Shown here one piece after another: positions 1 to 8,729 of a DNA stretch of 64,000 bases; position 1 is the stretch's first letter, and each line of letters opens with the position of its first letter. The DNA is taken from assembly GCF_000427645.1 (NCBI RefSeq), contig NZ_KE386571.1, positions 2,763,849-2,827,848 of the forward strand, in the 5' to 3' direction. A model generated the notes under the pieces. That model did no database searches and was not told the origin of the DNA. It saw only the letters and a program-made list of their open reading frames with translations. This DNA comes from Sphingomonas phyllosphaerae FA2. Lineage in GTDB: Bacteria; Pseudomonadota; Alphaproteobacteria; Sphingomonadales; Sphingomonadaceae. Made by a program: the position numbers and the translations under genes.

Positions 1-108
1 CGCGGTTCCTACGGCCTGGTCAGAATGCGCTACCGCGGCCTCGAACGATGCCGCCTCCAGGTCGACCTTGCCGCCATCGCCTATAATCTGCGGCGGGCTG
101 CTGCTTGA
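1..108 (+). pseudogene. C-terminal end of an IS transposase (partial at window edge)
   Basis: The first 35 codons are open and end in TGA at 106-108. The peptide contains the pattern RMRYRGLERCRLQV followed by AIAYNLRRAAA, which matches the C-terminus of DDE transposases of the IS5/IS1182 type (basic YRG..K/R.R motif followed by a final alanine-rich helix). Only the tail is inside the window, so whether the gene is intact cannot be judged. It is followed by about 120 bp of non-coding sequence that looks like the right end of the element. Confidence 0.6.
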
Positions 109-228
109 ACGACCCGTTCGAGGCTTCTCGGCAGGGGACATACACCCACCTACCTGCACGCTTGACGGCTCCCCCCATCGGCCAGAAAAGCCTTACCCGC
201 CTTCTCGGGCGCCTTTCGCAGAGGTCTC
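1..228 (+). mobile_element. Right end of an insertion sequence, IS5/IS1182-like
   Basis: This segment covers the transposase tail and the non-coding tail after it. The sequence TTTCGCAGAGGTCTC at 214-228 resembles the outer terminal repeat of IS1182-type elements (inward reading GAGACCTCTGCGAAA). The palindromic repeat that begins immediately after lacks its outer left bases, so the element appears to have inserted into it. The left end lies outside the window, so the terminal repeat and target duplication cannot be confirmed here. Confidence 0.45.
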
Positions 229-304
229 GGCTTGACCCGGGGTCCCGCTGTCTCAACCCGCCGGGCAAGAAGAAGCGGGGCCCCGGATCAAGTCCGGGGC
301 GACG
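229..304. repeat. Palindromic intergenic repeat, family A, left arm truncated
   Basis: The two arms contain CTTGACCCGGGGTCCCGC and GCGGGGCCCCGGATCAAG, separated by about 20 bp. The right arm is identical to copies at 5886-5974, 41171-41254 and 46835-46870. The left arm lacks the outer CGTCGCCCCGGA seen elsewhere and starts at the putative IS boundary. Bases 305-375, between this repeat and coaD, show nothing recognisable. Confidence 0.75.
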
Positions 305-375
305 AGCGAATGGAATGTCCGCATCGAAAATAACGACGGCTCGGGGCGGAAGCCCGGAGGATTGATCCCGGCGGC

Positions 376-876
376 TCAGCTTCCCCGCCGACCGTCTCGC
401 TCGACGCGCGCCACCACGTCGTCGCAGACCGCCGGGCTGACGAACTTGCCGATATGTCCGCCGAAGATCGCGATTTCCTTCACCAGCCGCGACGCGATCG
501 GTTGCAGGCAGACGTCGGCCATCAGGAAGACCGTCTCAATCCGGTCGTTCAGCTGCTGGTTCATCCCCGCCATCTGATATTCGTATTCGAAGTCGGCAAC
601 GGCGCGTAAGCCCCGGACGATCATCGTCGCGCGTTCACGCTCGGCGAAGTCCATCAGCAGCGAATCGAAGGAGACGACGCGAATGTCGCCCCCGATGTCG
701 GCGACCTCGCGCTCGACCATCGCCATCCGCTCGTCGAGCGCGAACATCGGCGACTTGCCGGGATTGGTGGTGACGCCGACCACCAATCGGTCGACCAGCT
801 TCGCGCCGCGCCGGATAATGTCCATATGTCCCAGCGTGATCGGATCGAAGGTGCCGGGGTAGACGCCGATACGCAT
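376..876 (-). CDS. coaD: Pantetheine-phosphate adenylyltransferase
   Basis: This is a 166-residue cytoplasmic nucleotidyltransferase of the CoA pathway; it joins 4'-phosphopantetheine and ATP to give dephospho-CoA and pyrophosphate. The N-terminus GVYPGTFDPITLGH carries the T/HxGH nucleotide-binding motif (T14-H17). The mid-protein IVRGLRAVADFEYE and the late IASRLVKEIA segment are family signatures, and the length is normal. The ATG start is at 876, and ispA ends 15 bp upstream in the same direction, so the two are probably co-transcribed. panC, an earlier step toward CoA, lies 1.6 kb upstream on the same strand. Confidence 0.97.
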   Translation of the reverse strand: MRIGVYPGTFDPITLGHMDIIRRGAKLVDRLVVGVTTNPGKSPMFALDERMAMVEREVADIGGDIRVVSFDSLLMDFAERERATMIVRGLRAVADFEYEYQMAGMNQQLNDRIETVFLMADVCLQPIASRLVKEIAIFGGHIGKFVSPAVCDDVVARVERDGRRGS

Positions 877-891
877 GGAAAAGCCTTCCGG

Positions 892-1800
892 TCAGCCGCG
901 ACGATCGATGACGAAACGAGCGATCGCGCGGAGCAATTCGGCTTCCTCGCCATAGCTGCGCAAATGGTCGATCGCCTGATCGACCAGCATCCGCGATTGC
1001 TGGCGCGCCCGCTCCACGCCGAGCAGCGAGACGAAAGTCTCCTTGCCCTGTTCGCCGTCCTTGCGCAGCTTCTTGCCCGCGAGTTCCTCGTCACCCTCGA
1101 CGTCGAGCAGGTCGTCGACGATCTGGAAGGCGAGCCCAAGGTCGTGGGCGTAGCCGCGCAGGTGGCGGCGCCCCTCCGGCGGGATCCGCCCGAGGATCGC
1201 ACCGCCCTCGACCGCCGCACCGATCAGCGCGCCGGTCTTCATCTGCTGAAGCCGGGTGACGGTGTTCAGGTCGAAGCGCGTGCCATCGGCCTTGAGGTCC
1301 ATCGCCTGCCCGCCCGCCATCCCCGACGGACCCGAGGCGCGCGCGAGATCGGCGATCAACTCGGCGCGGACGAACGGATCGGCGTGCGTCGCCGGATCGG
1401 CGAGCACCTCGAACGCCAAGGCGTGGAGGCAGTCGCCGGCCAGGATCGCGGTCGCCTCGTCGAACGCCTTGTGGACGGTCGCCTTGCCGTGGCGCAGGTC
1501 GTCGTCATCCATCGCGGGCAGATCGTCGTGGATCAGCGAATAGACGTGGATCGCCTCCAGCGCGACCGCGACGCGCGCCGCGGCATCGCGCGCGACGTCG
1601 AACAGCCGCGCGGTCGCGAACACCAGCAACGGGCGCAGCCGCTTGCCGCCGCCGATCGTGGCGTGGCGCATCGCGCGGTACAGGTCCGCGCGCGGATCGT
1701 TCGGGATCGGCAGCAGCGCGTCAAAGCGCCGGTCCATCTCCGCCGACACTTCCTTGAGCGCCGCTTTCAGCTGCGGCGAGGCGTTGGCGGCGACGCTCAT
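892..1800 (-). CDS. ispA: Polyprenyl synthetase (farnesyl diphosphate synthase type)
   Basis: A 302-residue trans-isoprenyl diphosphate synthase that condenses isopentenyl diphosphate with allylic diphosphates, most likely giving farnesyl or geranylgeranyl diphosphate for quinones, bactoprenol and carotenoids. The first aspartate-rich motif (IHDDLPAMDDDD) and the second (QIVDDLLDVEGD) are both present, with GGKRLRPLL near the N-terminus. Its ATG overlaps the stop of xseB by four bases, the usual alphaproteobacterial xseB-ispA pairing. No dxs gene follows; coaD does instead. Product chain length cannot be read from the sequence with certainty. Confidence 0.93.
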   Translation of the reverse strand: MSVAANASPQLKAALKEVSAEMDRRFDALLPIPNDPRADLYRAMRHATIGGGKRLRPLLVFATARLFDVARDAAARVAVALEAIHVYSLIHDDLPAMDDDDLRHGKATVHKAFDEATAILAGDCLHALAFEVLADPATHADPFVRAELIADLARASGPSGMAGGQAMDLKADGTRFDLNTVTRLQQMKTGALIGAAVEGGAILGRIPPEGRRHLRGYAHDLGLAFQIVDDLLDVEGDEELAGKKLRKDGEQGKETFVSLLGVERARQQSRMLVDQAIDHLRSYGEEAELLRAIARFVIDRRG

Positions 1801-2036
1801 CCGGCGGCGAACGGCTCGACCGCAGCGGGGCGCCCGTCGGCACCGGTACGGATCGCCTCGATCCGCGCCTGTGCGGCATCCAGCCGGTCGGCGCAGCGTT
1901 GCCGCAGCACGCTGCCGCGCTCGTACAGGCGGATCGCCTCCTCCAGCGGGGTATCCCCGGATTCGAGCCGCGCGACGATCTCCTCGAGTTCGCGCAGACC
2001 GGCTTCGAAGGACAGCGTCTCGGTCGAATTCTCCAT
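1797..2036 (-). CDS. xseB: Exodeoxyribonuclease VII small subunit
   Basis: The small subunit of exonuclease VII, which with XseA degrades single-stranded DNA into oligonucleotides. I chose the ATG at 2036, giving 79 residues beginning MENSTETLSFEAGL, because it matches the family length and its conserved core ELEEIVARLESGDTPLEEAIRLYERG. A longer open frame upstream to 2234 is arginine-rich shadow sequence. The stop overlaps the ispA start (ATGA), so translation is probably coupled. XseA is not in the window. Confidence 0.93.
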   Translation of the reverse strand: MENSTETLSFEAGLRELEEIVARLESGDTPLEEAIRLYERGSVLRQRCADRLDAAQARIEAIRTGADGRPAAVEPFAAG

Positions 2037-2086
2037 GACCGGGCTATGCGCCGCGCAAGCGCGACGGGTCAAGGAGATGCCGCAGG

Positions 2087-2377
2087 TTAGGCCGCGCGGC
2101 GCTGCATCCCGCCCAGGACGTCGCGCGCGGCGCGCTGCGCATTGGCGATCTCGCGGGCGGTCATGTCCTCGGCGATTTCCGAGCGCGCGGCGGCGGCGGC
2201 ATCGTTGCCCCAGGCGGCGGCCAGGTTGAACCACTTGTGCGCTTCGATCAGGTCGAGCGTGGCACCCACGGTGCCGGTCGAATAGGCGACGCCCAGATCA
2301 TAGGCGGCGTCGGAATCGCCGCGGGTCGCTTCGTTGGTGCGGCGCGCTAACAGCGCGATGTCGAATTCGGTTACCAT
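2087..2377 (-). CDS. Sel1/TPR-like small repeat protein
   Basis: A 96-residue protein with the pattern DAAYDLGVAYSTGTVG.A.LDLIEAHKWFNLAAAWGN, which is one Sel1-like helical repeat. The ATG at 2377 is preferred over the in-frame start at 2419 because an excellent Shine-Dalgarno (GGAGGGG) lies 7 bases before it. The C-terminal half (residues 60-96) is alanine and arginine rich and probably helical. Sel1 repeats usually mediate protein contacts; its partner is unknown. It stands alone between panC and xseB on the same strand. Confidence 0.75.
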   Translation of the reverse strand: MVTEFDIALLARRTNEATRGDSDAAYDLGVAYSTGTVGATLDLIEAHKWFNLAAAWGNDAAAAARSEIAEDMTAREIANAQRAARDVLGGMQRRAA

Positions 2378-2486
2378 CGGATCACCCCTCCATCCTTCAA
2401 TGTAAGAGGGGTTGTGCACCGATTCGGCTCACCAAATGGTTAAGGCCGCGATCACTCAAGTCGCTGATCGTAAACGCGCCGGAAGG

Positions 2487-3329
2487 TCAGCCCGGATCGA
2501 CCGCGAGATTGTCGATCAGCCGCGTGTTGCCCAGCCGCGCTGCCGCCAGCAACTGGCGTCTGCGGCCCGGGGCGGGGTCGCTTTGCAGCGTCTCTGCATC
2601 GACCAGCGCGACATAATCGACCGCAAAGCCCGCTGCGACGAGCATGGCGGTCGCATCCGCCAGCGCCTTGTCGACATCGCCGCCGCCGAGCACCGCGCGC
2701 GCCGCGACGCCCAGCGCGCGGGGCAGCGCCACCGCCTTCTGGCGTTCCTCGGGCAAGAGGTAGACGTTGCGCGAGGACAGCGCGAGCCCGTCGTCCTCGC
2801 GCTGCGTCGGCACGCCGGTGATCTCGATATCGAAATCGAGGTCGGCGACCATCCGGCGGATCACCGCCAGCTGCTGGAAATCCTTCTCGCCGAAATAGGC
2901 GCGGGTCGGGCGGACCTGGTTGAACAATTTGGCGACGACGGTCGCGACCCCGTCGAAATGCCCCGGCCGCGCCGCGCCGTCCCAGCCGTCGCTGACGCCC
3001 GAGACCGACACGTTGGTGGCGAAGCCGGCCGGATACATCTGCTCGACCGGGGGCAGCCACAGCACGTCGCAGCCCGCATCGGTCAGCATCGCGATGTCGC
3101 TGACTTCCTTGCGCGGATAGCGCGACAGGTCCTCGTTCGCCCCGAATTGCTTCGGGTTCACGAAGATCGACGCGACGACCAGCGCACCGGGACGCCGCGC
3201 CGCCTCGACCAGCGCGATGTGGCCGGCATGGAGCGCGCCCATCGTCGGCACCAGCGCCACCTCACGCCCGCCGACGCGCGCCGTTTCCAGCGCGGCGCGC
3301 AGGCCGGCGAGATCACGATACACTTCCAC
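2487..3329 (-). CDS. panC: Pantoate--beta-alanine ligase (pantothenate synthetase)
   Basis: A 280-residue cytoplasmic enzyme that makes pantothenate from pantoate, beta-alanine and ATP via a pantoyl-adenylate. The motif VPTMGALHAGHIALV contains the HxGH ATP-binding site, followed by SIFVNPKQFG, YFGEKDFQQL and the KMS-like LALSSRNVYL. The start is GTG at 3329, preceded by GAGGGG. It is divergent from mipZ with only 74 bp between them, so both promoters must overlap there. With coaD it marks this region as CoA-related. Confidence 0.96.
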   Translation of the reverse strand: MEVYRDLAGLRAALETARVGGREVALVPTMGALHAGHIALVEAARRPGALVVASIFVNPKQFGANEDLSRYPRKEVSDIAMLTDAGCDVLWLPPVEQMYPAGFATNVSVSGVSDGWDGAARPGHFDGVATVVAKLFNQVRPTRAYFGEKDFQQLAVIRRMVADLDFDIEITGVPTQREDDGLALSSRNVYLLPEERQKAVALPRALGVAARAVLGGGDVDKALADATAMLVAAGFAVDYVALVDAETLQSDPAPGRRRQLLAAARLGNTRLIDNLAVDPG

Positions 3330-3403
3330 CCGTTACCCCTCGAAACTCGCGGTCGGGGGTTCTATGGTCGGGGCAGGACGCAATCAATCGAGGATGCGAC
3401 GAA

Positions 3404-4228
3404 TTGTCCGAAACGGGGACGGAAGCGCAACACGTTCGCACGGATGTGCCACGCACGCATGTGATCGTGTTCGCCAACGAAAAGGGTGGCACGGGCAAGT
3501 CGACGACGGCGGTTCACGTCGCGATCGCCTTGGCCGCGAAAGGCGCGCGGGTGGCGTGCATCGACCTCGACCATCGCCAGCGGACGCTGGGGCGCTATCT
3601 CGACAATCGCGAGGCGACGGTGAAGCGCGCCGGGATCGACCTGGCGCTGCCCGTTCACGCCACCGGGGACGGGCGCGCCGACGGCAATTTCCCGGAAATG
3701 TACCGCGCCTTCACCGACGGCTACGACTTCCTCGTCATCGACACGCCGGGGCGTGACGACCCGGCGGCGCGGATCGCGGCGGCGCTGGCGGATACGCTGG
3801 TGACGCCGATGAACGACAGTTTCGTCGATTTCGACCTGATCGGGCAGGTCGATCCCGAAACCTACAAGGTGGTGCGCCCCAGCTTCTATTCGGAGCTGAT
3901 CTGGGACGCGCGCAAGGCCCGTGCGCGGGAGGACGGGACGACGATCGACTGGGTCGTGCTGCGCAACCGCCTGCAATATCTGGAGGCGCGCAACATGCGC
4001 CGCGTGTCCGAGGCGCTCGACCAGCTGGCGCGGCGCGTCGGCTTCCGCATCATCCCCGGTCTGGGCGAGCGCGTGATCTATCGCGAACTATTCCCCAAGG
4101 GGCTGACGCTGCTCGACGCCAAGGAATTCGGCGGAATGGGGCTGAGCCATGTCGCCGCGCGGCAGGAGCTGCGCGAGATGATGGCGGCGCTGGCGCTGCC
4201 AGAGGTCGGCGCGACGCAGGCGGCCTGA
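3404..4228 (+). CDS. mipZ: Division plane positioning ATPase MipZ
   Basis: A 274-residue ParA/MinD-type ATPase. In Caulobacter, MipZ dimers form a gradient from the ParB-bound origins and inhibit FtsZ polymerisation, restricting division to midcell. Seen here are the deviant Walker A FANEKGGTGKSTTAVH (K27, K32), IDLDHRQRTLGRYLDNR, VIDTPG, TPMNDSFVDFDLIGQVDP and a C-terminal VIYRELFPKGLTLLD, all typical of MipZ rather than generic ParA. The start is a TTG with GAGGA nine bases upstream; no better in-frame ATG exists. It leads a tight three-gene plus-strand run with a J-domain protein and a phosphohexomutase. Confidence 0.93.
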   Translation: MSETGTEAQHVRTDVPRTHVIVFANEKGGTGKSTTAVHVAIALAAKGARVACIDLDHRQRTLGRYLDNREATVKRAGIDLALPVHATGDGRADGNFPEMYRAFTDGYDFLVIDTPGRDDPAARIAAALADTLVTPMNDSFVDFDLIGQVDPETYKVVRPSFYSELIWDARKARAREDGTTIDWVVLRNRLQYLEARNMRRVSEALDQLARRVGFRIIPGLGERVIYRELFPKGLTLLDAKEFGGMGLSHVAARQELREMMAALALPEVGATQAA

Positions 4229-4230
4229 CG

Positions 4231-4497
4231 ATGCTGATGAAATGGATCGTCGCGGCGCTGATCGTGTGGGGCGTATGGGTGCTGCTGCGCAAGCCGGCGA
4301 AGAAGCGCCCCTCCCCGCTCGGCGAGGCGCGGCGGGTGCTGGGGGTCGACGCGCGGGCCGATGCGGGCGAGATCCGCGCCGCGCACCGCCGGCTGATGAC
4401 CGAGCTGCACCCCGATCGCGGCGGCTCCGAACAGCGCGCCCGGCGCGTCAATGCGGCGCGCGACACGCTGCTGGCGGCGCTCAAGGACCCGCTATGA
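4231..4497 (+). CDS. Membrane-anchored J-domain (DnaJ-like) protein
   Basis: An 88-residue protein with an N-terminal transmembrane helix (residues about 4-19, WIVAALIVWGVWVLL) followed by a compact J domain with the HPD motif at residues 60-62. It should stimulate the ATPase of an Hsp70 partner at the membrane. It starts two bases after the mipZ stop, and its stop overlaps the start of the next gene (ATGA). No G/F-rich or zinc domain is present, so it is a type III J protein. The client is unknown. Confidence 0.88.
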   Translation: MLMKWIVAALIVWGVWVLLRKPAKKRPSPLGEARRVLGVDARADAGEIRAAHRRLMTELHPDRGGSEQRARRVNAARDTLLAALKDPL

Positions 4498-5867
4498 CGC
4501 ACCGGCTCTCGCCCGAGATCCTGCGCGCCTACGACATTCGCGGGCGCGTCGGCGACACGCTGACCGAGGCGGATGCCTGGGCGGTCGGGCGCGGCTTCGC
4601 GACGCGCATCCGGCGCGCGGGCGGGGCGCGCGTCGCGGTCGGCTATGACGGGCGAACGCATTCGCCGATGCTGGAGGCGGCGCTGGTCGCGGGGTTGACC
4701 GCCTCGGGCGTCGACGTCGTCCGCATCGGCGTCGGCCCGTCGCCGATGCTCTATTATGCCGCTGCGACGCTAGAGGTGGATGGCGGCGTACAGGTAACCG
4801 GCAGCCATAATCCCCGCGAGGACAATGGCTTCAAGCTGGTGATGCAGGGGAACAGCTTCTGCGGGCCGGACGTGCGCGATCTCGCGCGGCTCGCCGAGGC
4901 TGGCGATTGGGAGAGCGGCACCGGCATCGTCACCCAGGCCGACGTGCTCGACCTGTACGTCGGCCGGCTGCTCGCCGGTTATGCGGGCGGCACGTACCGG
5001 ATCGCGTGGGACGCCGGCAACGGCGCGGCGGGGCCGGCGATCCGTGCGCTCACCGCGCAGCTTCCGGGCGAACATCATCTGCTGTTCTGCGACATCGACG
5101 GCACCTTCCCCAACCACCATCCCGATCCGACGGTGGAGGCCAATCTCGCACAGCTTCAGGCGCTGGTGGCGGAGAAGAAGCTCAATTTCGGACTGGCTTT
5201 CGATGGCGACGGCGACCGGATCGGCGCGGTCGATGCGCACGGCCGCGTGCTGTGGGGCGACGAGATCCTGTCGATACTGGTCGGGCCGATCCTCGCCGCA
5301 CTGCCGGGCAGCACGATCGTCGCCGACGTGAAATCGAGCGATGCGCTGTTCGAGCGGATCGCCGCGCTGGGCGGCACGCCGGTGATGTGGCGGACCGGGC
5401 ACAGCGAGATCAAGACGAAGATGAAGGCGCTGGGCGCGCCGCTGGCCGGCGAGCTGTCCGGCCATATCTTCTTCGCGCATGAATATTACGGGTTCGACGA
5501 CGCGCTCTATGCCGCGGTGCGGCTGATCCACGCCGTGCATCTGTCCGGGCGCTCGCTGACCGAGCTGCGCGAGGGCACGTCCGCACGCGTCGCAACCCCC
5601 GAATGGCGCGTGCCGGTCGCGGAGGCACGCAAGATGGCGGTGGTCGAAGAGGTCGCCACGCGACTGTCCGAGCAGGGCGCGCGCGTGACGATGACCGACG
5701 GCGTGCGCGTCTCGACCGACGACGGCTGGTGGCTGCTGCGCGCCTCGAACACGCAGGCCGCGCTGACGCTGCGCGCCGAGGGACGCGACGCCGACGCGCT
5801 GGCGCGGCTGGTCGCGGCGATCGACGCGCAACTGGCGGTGTGCGGTCTGTCGCGCAGCGGCAACTGA
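4494..5867 (+). CDS. Phosphomannomutase/phosphoglucomutase
   Basis: A 457-residue alpha-D-phosphohexomutase that interconverts the 1- and 6-phosphates of mannose or glucose, feeding nucleotide sugars for exopolysaccharide and envelope glycans. The phosphoserine loop VTGSHNP (S104), the metal loop DGDGDR and the sugar-specificity loop GELSGHIFF are all visible; GEXSGH is the PMM/PGM type. The ATG overlaps the stop of the J-domain gene, giving translational coupling. A separate glucose-specific phosphoglucomutase lies in the glycogen operon at 23278-24897, so this copy probably serves nucleotide-sugar synthesis (algC/pgmG-like). Confidence 0.94.
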   Translation: MTHRLSPEILRAYDIRGRVGDTLTEADAWAVGRGFATRIRRAGGARVAVGYDGRTHSPMLEAALVAGLTASGVDVVRIGVGPSPMLYYAAATLEVDGGVQVTGSHNPREDNGFKLVMQGNSFCGPDVRDLARLAEAGDWESGTGIVTQADVLDLYVGRLLAGYAGGTYRIAWDAGNGAAGPAIRALTAQLPGEHHLLFCDIDGTFPNHHPDPTVEANLAQLQALVAEKKLNFGLAFDGDGDRIGAVDAHGRVLWGDEILSILVGPILAALPGSTIVADVKSSDALFERIAALGGTPVMWRTGHSEIKTKMKALGAPLAGELSGHIFFAHEYYGFDDALYAAVRLIHAVHLSGRSLTELREGTSARVATPEWRVPVAEARKMAVVEEVATRLSEQGARVTMTDGVRVSTDDGWWLLRASNTQAALTLRAEGRDADALARLVAAIDAQLAVCGLSRSGN

Positions 5868-5885
5868 CAGTCCGACCAACCCCAT

Positions 5886-5974
5886 CGTCGCCCCGGACTT
5901 GATCCGGGGCCCCGCTTCTTCTTTACGGACGAGGCAAGAAGACAGCGGGATCCCGGATCAAGTCCGGGATGACG
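5886..5974. repeat. Palindromic intergenic repeat, family A, full copy
   Basis: The left arm (CGTCGCCCCGGACTTGATCC) and right arm (GGATCAAGTCCGGGATGACG) form a long inverted repeat with a short internal spacer containing GCTTCTTC and GAAGACAGCGG. Each arm is itself a small palindrome (CCGGACTTGATCCGG). It lies between the 3' ends of two convergent genes, where it could act as a bidirectional transcription barrier. Confidence 0.85.
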
Positions 5975-5991
5975 GTCGAGTGGTGTTCTGG

Positions 5992-6732
5992 CTACGCCTG
6001 CTGCACCTCGGGCAACCACGACAGGTCGCCTCCCTCGCCGCGATCGTTGCGCCCGGCGGCGCGGCGCAGCCCCGCTTCGTCGAGGATCGTCACCCGCCCG
6101 CCCGTACGCGCGATCAGCGCCTGATCCTCGAGCTGGCGGAGCATCCGGTTGACGTGCACCGCCGTCAGCCCGACCGCGTCGCCGATCTCCTCCTGCGTCA
6201 GACCCGGCGTGAAGCTGTCGCCGATCGCGGGATCGCCACGCCGCATCCGTCCGCGGATTTCGATCAACATTCCCGCCACCCGCGCGCGCGCAGGCAATTT
6301 CGCCACGGCCGCCAGCCGGTCCGCCAGCGACGCGCTTTCGATCTGCTCCAGCGCCGTCAGCGCCAGCGCCAGCCGCGGATGGCGCAGCGCCGCATTCGCC
6401 AGGGCAGCGCGATCGATCGGCGAGACGACGCTGTCGGCCGCCGCCACCAGCGTCTGTTGCGCCTTGCCGAATACCATCACCTGCGTCCCGAACAGATCGC
6501 CCGGAAAGATCAGCCGCAGGATCTGGCGGCTGCCGTCGCCGAGCAGGACGTAGCCCATCATCATCCCGCTTTTCAGCGCGAACAGATCGGTCCCGCGTTC
6601 GTTCTGACGCACGAGCGTTGCGCCGCGGCGCAGCGGGCGTTCCCGCTCCGCAAGCCCGGCGAGCACCCCACGCTCCACCGCGGAAAGAGAGAGAAAGTCG
6701 CCGACCCGATCGGCGAAACTAAGCGCTGGCAC
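5992..6732 (-). CDS. Crp/Fnr family transcriptional regulator
   Basis: A 246-residue regulator with an N-terminal cyclic-nucleotide-binding-type beta barrel (residues about 15-130, including [28 protein letters not shown]), a dimerisation helix, and a C-terminal winged helix with the helix-turn-helix [20 protein letters not shown]. There is no N-terminal cysteine cluster of the FNR type, so oxygen sensing by an iron-sulfur centre is unlikely. The effector is unknown. The start is GTG at 6732, with GAGGAT about 11 bases upstream. It is divergent from murA across 128 bp. Confidence 0.9.
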   Translation of the reverse strand: MPALSFADRVGDFLSLSAVERGVLAGLAERERPLRRGATLVRQNERGTDLFALKSGMMMGYVLLGDGSRQILRLIFPGDLFGTQVMVFGKAQQTLVAAADSVVSPIDRAALANAALRHPRLALALTALEQIESASLADRLAAVAKLPARARVAGMLIEIRGRMRRGDPAIGDSFTPGLTQEEIGDAVGLTAVHVNRMLRQLEDQALIARTGGRVTILDEAGLRRAAGRNDRGEGGDLSWLPEVQQA

Positions 6733-6860
6733 CCAATGTTGATCCTCAAATTCTTTGGATCGTTACGCGGCCGTGGGCAGTAGCCGCATTAAAACCGATC
6801 AACCGCGCGGATGCGTTCGCTCGCTTGGCGTGGGCACGCGGCTTCGATAGAGCGTGGCTG

Positions 6861-8144
6861 ATGGACCGTATCATCATCCGCGGCGGCCGCCGCCTGACCG
6901 GCAAGCTCCCCGTTTCCGGCGCCAAGAACGCTGCGCTGACCCTGATGCCCTGCGCGTTGCTCACCGACGAGCCGCTGACGCTGCGCAACCTGCCGCGGCT
7001 CGCCGACGTCGACGGCTTCGGGCATCTGCTCAACCAACTGGGTGCGTCGACCCGGATCGAGGGCAGCAAGCCCGACGAATTCGGCCGCGTGATGACGATC
7101 CGCGCCGGGCAACTGACCTCAACCGAGGCCCCCTATGACATCGTGCGCAAGATGCGCGCGTCGATCCTCGTCCTTGGCCCGATCCTCGCGCGCGCCGGGC
7201 AGGCACGCGTCTCGCTGCCGGGCGGGTGCGCGATCGGCAACCGCCCGATCGACCTTCATCTGAAGGCATTGGAGGCGATCGGCGCGACGCTGGAGATGAG
7301 CGCGGGCTATGTCACCGCCACCGCGCCCGGCGGGCGGCTCTCGGGCGGCAGCTATACGTTTCCCGTCGTCTCCGTCGGCGCGACCGAGAACGTCATCATG
7401 GCCGCAGTGACTGCGAAGGGCAGCAGCCGTATCGACAATGCCGCACGCGAGCCCGAGATCGTCGACCTGTGCCGCTGCCTGATCGCGATGGGGGCGCGGA
7501 TCGAGGGGGTCGGCACCGGCACGCTGGAGATCGAGGGCGTCGATGAGCTGCACGGCGCGACCTATGCCGTGATGCCCGACCGGATCGAGGCGGGCAGCTA
7601 TGCCTGCGCGGTCGCCGTCACCGGCGGTGCGGTCGAGCTGACCAACGTCAACGCTGCCGACATGGGCGCAACGCTCGACGCGCTGCGCGAGGCCGGGGTC
7701 GGGATCGAGGAGCGGCGCGGGTCGATCATGGTCACGTCCGAGGCGGAGTTGAAGCCGCTGTCGCTGTCGACCGCGCCCTACCCGGGCTTCGCCACCGACA
7801 TGCAGGCGCAGTTCATGGCGATGCTGTGCAAGGCGCCGGGCACCAGCACGCTGACCGAGACGATTTTCGAGAACCGCTACATGCACGTTCCCGAACTGGC
7901 GCGGATGGGCGCGGACATCAGCGTGCGCGGGCGCACCGCCGAGGTGACCGGGGTCGACCGGCTGGTCGGCGCACCGGTGATGGCGACCGACCTGCGCGCG
8001 TCGATGAGCCTGATCATCGCCGGGCTGGTCGCGGATGGCGAGACGACCGTCTCGCGCGTCTATCACCTCGATCGCGGGTACGAGCGGCTGGAGGAGAAAC
8101 TGCAGGCGGTCGGCGCGGACATCGAGCGCGACGGCGGCGGCTGA
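6861..8144 (+). CDS. murA: UDP-N-acetylglucosamine 1-carboxyvinyltransferase
   Basis: The first committed enzyme of peptidoglycan synthesis, transferring enolpyruvate from PEP to UDP-GlcNAc in the cytoplasm. The 427-residue protein begins [24 protein letters not shown]. The catalytic cysteine is in the loop [13 protein letters not shown] (C123), which predicts sensitivity to fosfomycin, as opposed to the Cys-to-Asp variants. The ATG at 6861 fits the family; 12 codons of in-frame upstream sequence were excluded. It appears monocistronic. Confidence 0.97.
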   Translation: MDRIIIRGGRRLTGKLPVSGAKNAALTLMPCALLTDEPLTLRNLPRLADVDGFGHLLNQLGASTRIEGSKPDEFGRVMTIRAGQLTSTEAPYDIVRKMRASILVLGPILARAGQARVSLPGGCAIGNRPIDLHLKALEAIGATLEMSAGYVTATAPGGRLSGGSYTFPVVSVGATENVIMAAVTAKGSSRIDNAAREPEIVDLCRCLIAMGARIEGVGTGTLEIEGVDELHGATYAVMPDRIEAGSYACAVAVTGGAVELTNVNAADMGATLDALREAGVGIEERRGSIMVTSEAELKPLSLSTAPYPGFATDMQAQFMAMLCKAPGTSTLTETIFENRYMHVPELARMGADISVRGRTAEVTGVDRLVGAPVMATDLRASMSLIIAGLVADGETTVSRVYHLDRGYERLEEKLQAVGADIERDGGG

Positions 8145-8170
8145 CCGGGCGCTTCGCCGTGCGGCGTTAA

Positions 8171-8221
8171 CGGTTCGTCAACCAATTTCGATCAAGATCA
8201 CGGCGGGGCGTTGACGAACCG
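8171..8221. promoter_or_regulatory. 12-bp perfect inverted repeat upstream of a small gene
   Basis: The arms CGGTTCGTCAAC (8171-8182) and GTTGACGAACCG (8210-8221) are exact reverse complements separated by 27 bp. They lie in the 145-bp gap between murA and a 70-codon gene. The right arm contains a -35-like TTGACG. It could be an operator for a dimeric regulator or a DNA cruciform. No matching copy was noticed elsewhere in the window, so it does not belong to the repeat families. Confidence 0.4.
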
Positions 8222-8289
8222 GCGCGCAGTCGTTCCTGTCTCGGCCCTGCGGCGACACGAGTCGCCCGCACGCCCGAGGGTGGGAAACG

Positions 8290-8502
8290 ATGGACGCGAT
8301 GATGGGCGGTGCGCCGTCCGAGCAACTGGCAACGATCCTGTGGAGCGCCCGCAGCGCCGGCGCGACTCTCATCATCTCGCGCGGTCAGGACCCGGCGACG
8401 ATCCGGCTGCTGCTCGACGAAGGCTTGGTGCGCGAGCGGCTGGGGCATCTGGTGCTGACGCTGAAGGGCTTGCAACGCCGACGGGCGTGCGCGCCGTATT
8501 GA
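8290..8502 (+). CDS. Small hypothetical protein
   Basis: A 70-residue open frame with ATG at 8290. Residues 10-60 look like a helix-strand-helix fold (LATILWSARSAGATLIISRG then ATIRLLLDEGLVRERLGHLV), with a basic tail. It has balanced composition, unlike the arginine-rich shadow frames around it. I recognise no family. The upstream inverted repeat and downstream palindromic repeat frame it as a small independent unit. Coding status is uncertain. Confidence 0.5.
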   Translation: MDAMMGGAPSEQLATILWSARSAGATLIISRGQDPATIRLLLDEGLVRERLGHLVLTLKGLQRRRACAPY

Positions 8503-8530
8503 AGGCGACGGTCGGCCCCACACGCCCCGC

Positions 8531-8613
8531 CATTCCCGCGAAGGCGGGAATCCAGAACGTCTGACGTTTATGGCTCGCGCGAAGACCTGCGCGTCTGGAT
8601 TACCGCCGGCTTG
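8531..8613. repeat. Palindromic intergenic repeat, family C, degenerate copy
   Basis: The left arm CATTCCCGCGAAGGCGGGAA is intact, the centre keeps CTGACGTTT and GACCTGCGCGTCTGGATT, but the expected right arm (CCCGCCTTCGCGGGAATGACGG) is mutated. It is the decayed relative of the copies at 33464-33559 and 56510-56604. The rest of the 8503-8729 gap shows nothing recognisable. Confidence 0.65.
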
Positions 8614-8729
8614 GGGATCACGGGACGTGGTGGGCAGCGGACCGACCGCTTCCGGGAAGGCGAGTGGCGATAGTCGATCCTGGGCAGCTGCCGCCTTTCC
8701 CGAAAAGGATCGAGCTTCGGGAAAGGTGG

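Noticed and set aside
826..2229. A 467-codon plus-strand frame over coaD, ispA and xseB
   Set aside because: It is antisense to three well-supported genes and is rich in Arg, Asp and His without domain patterns.
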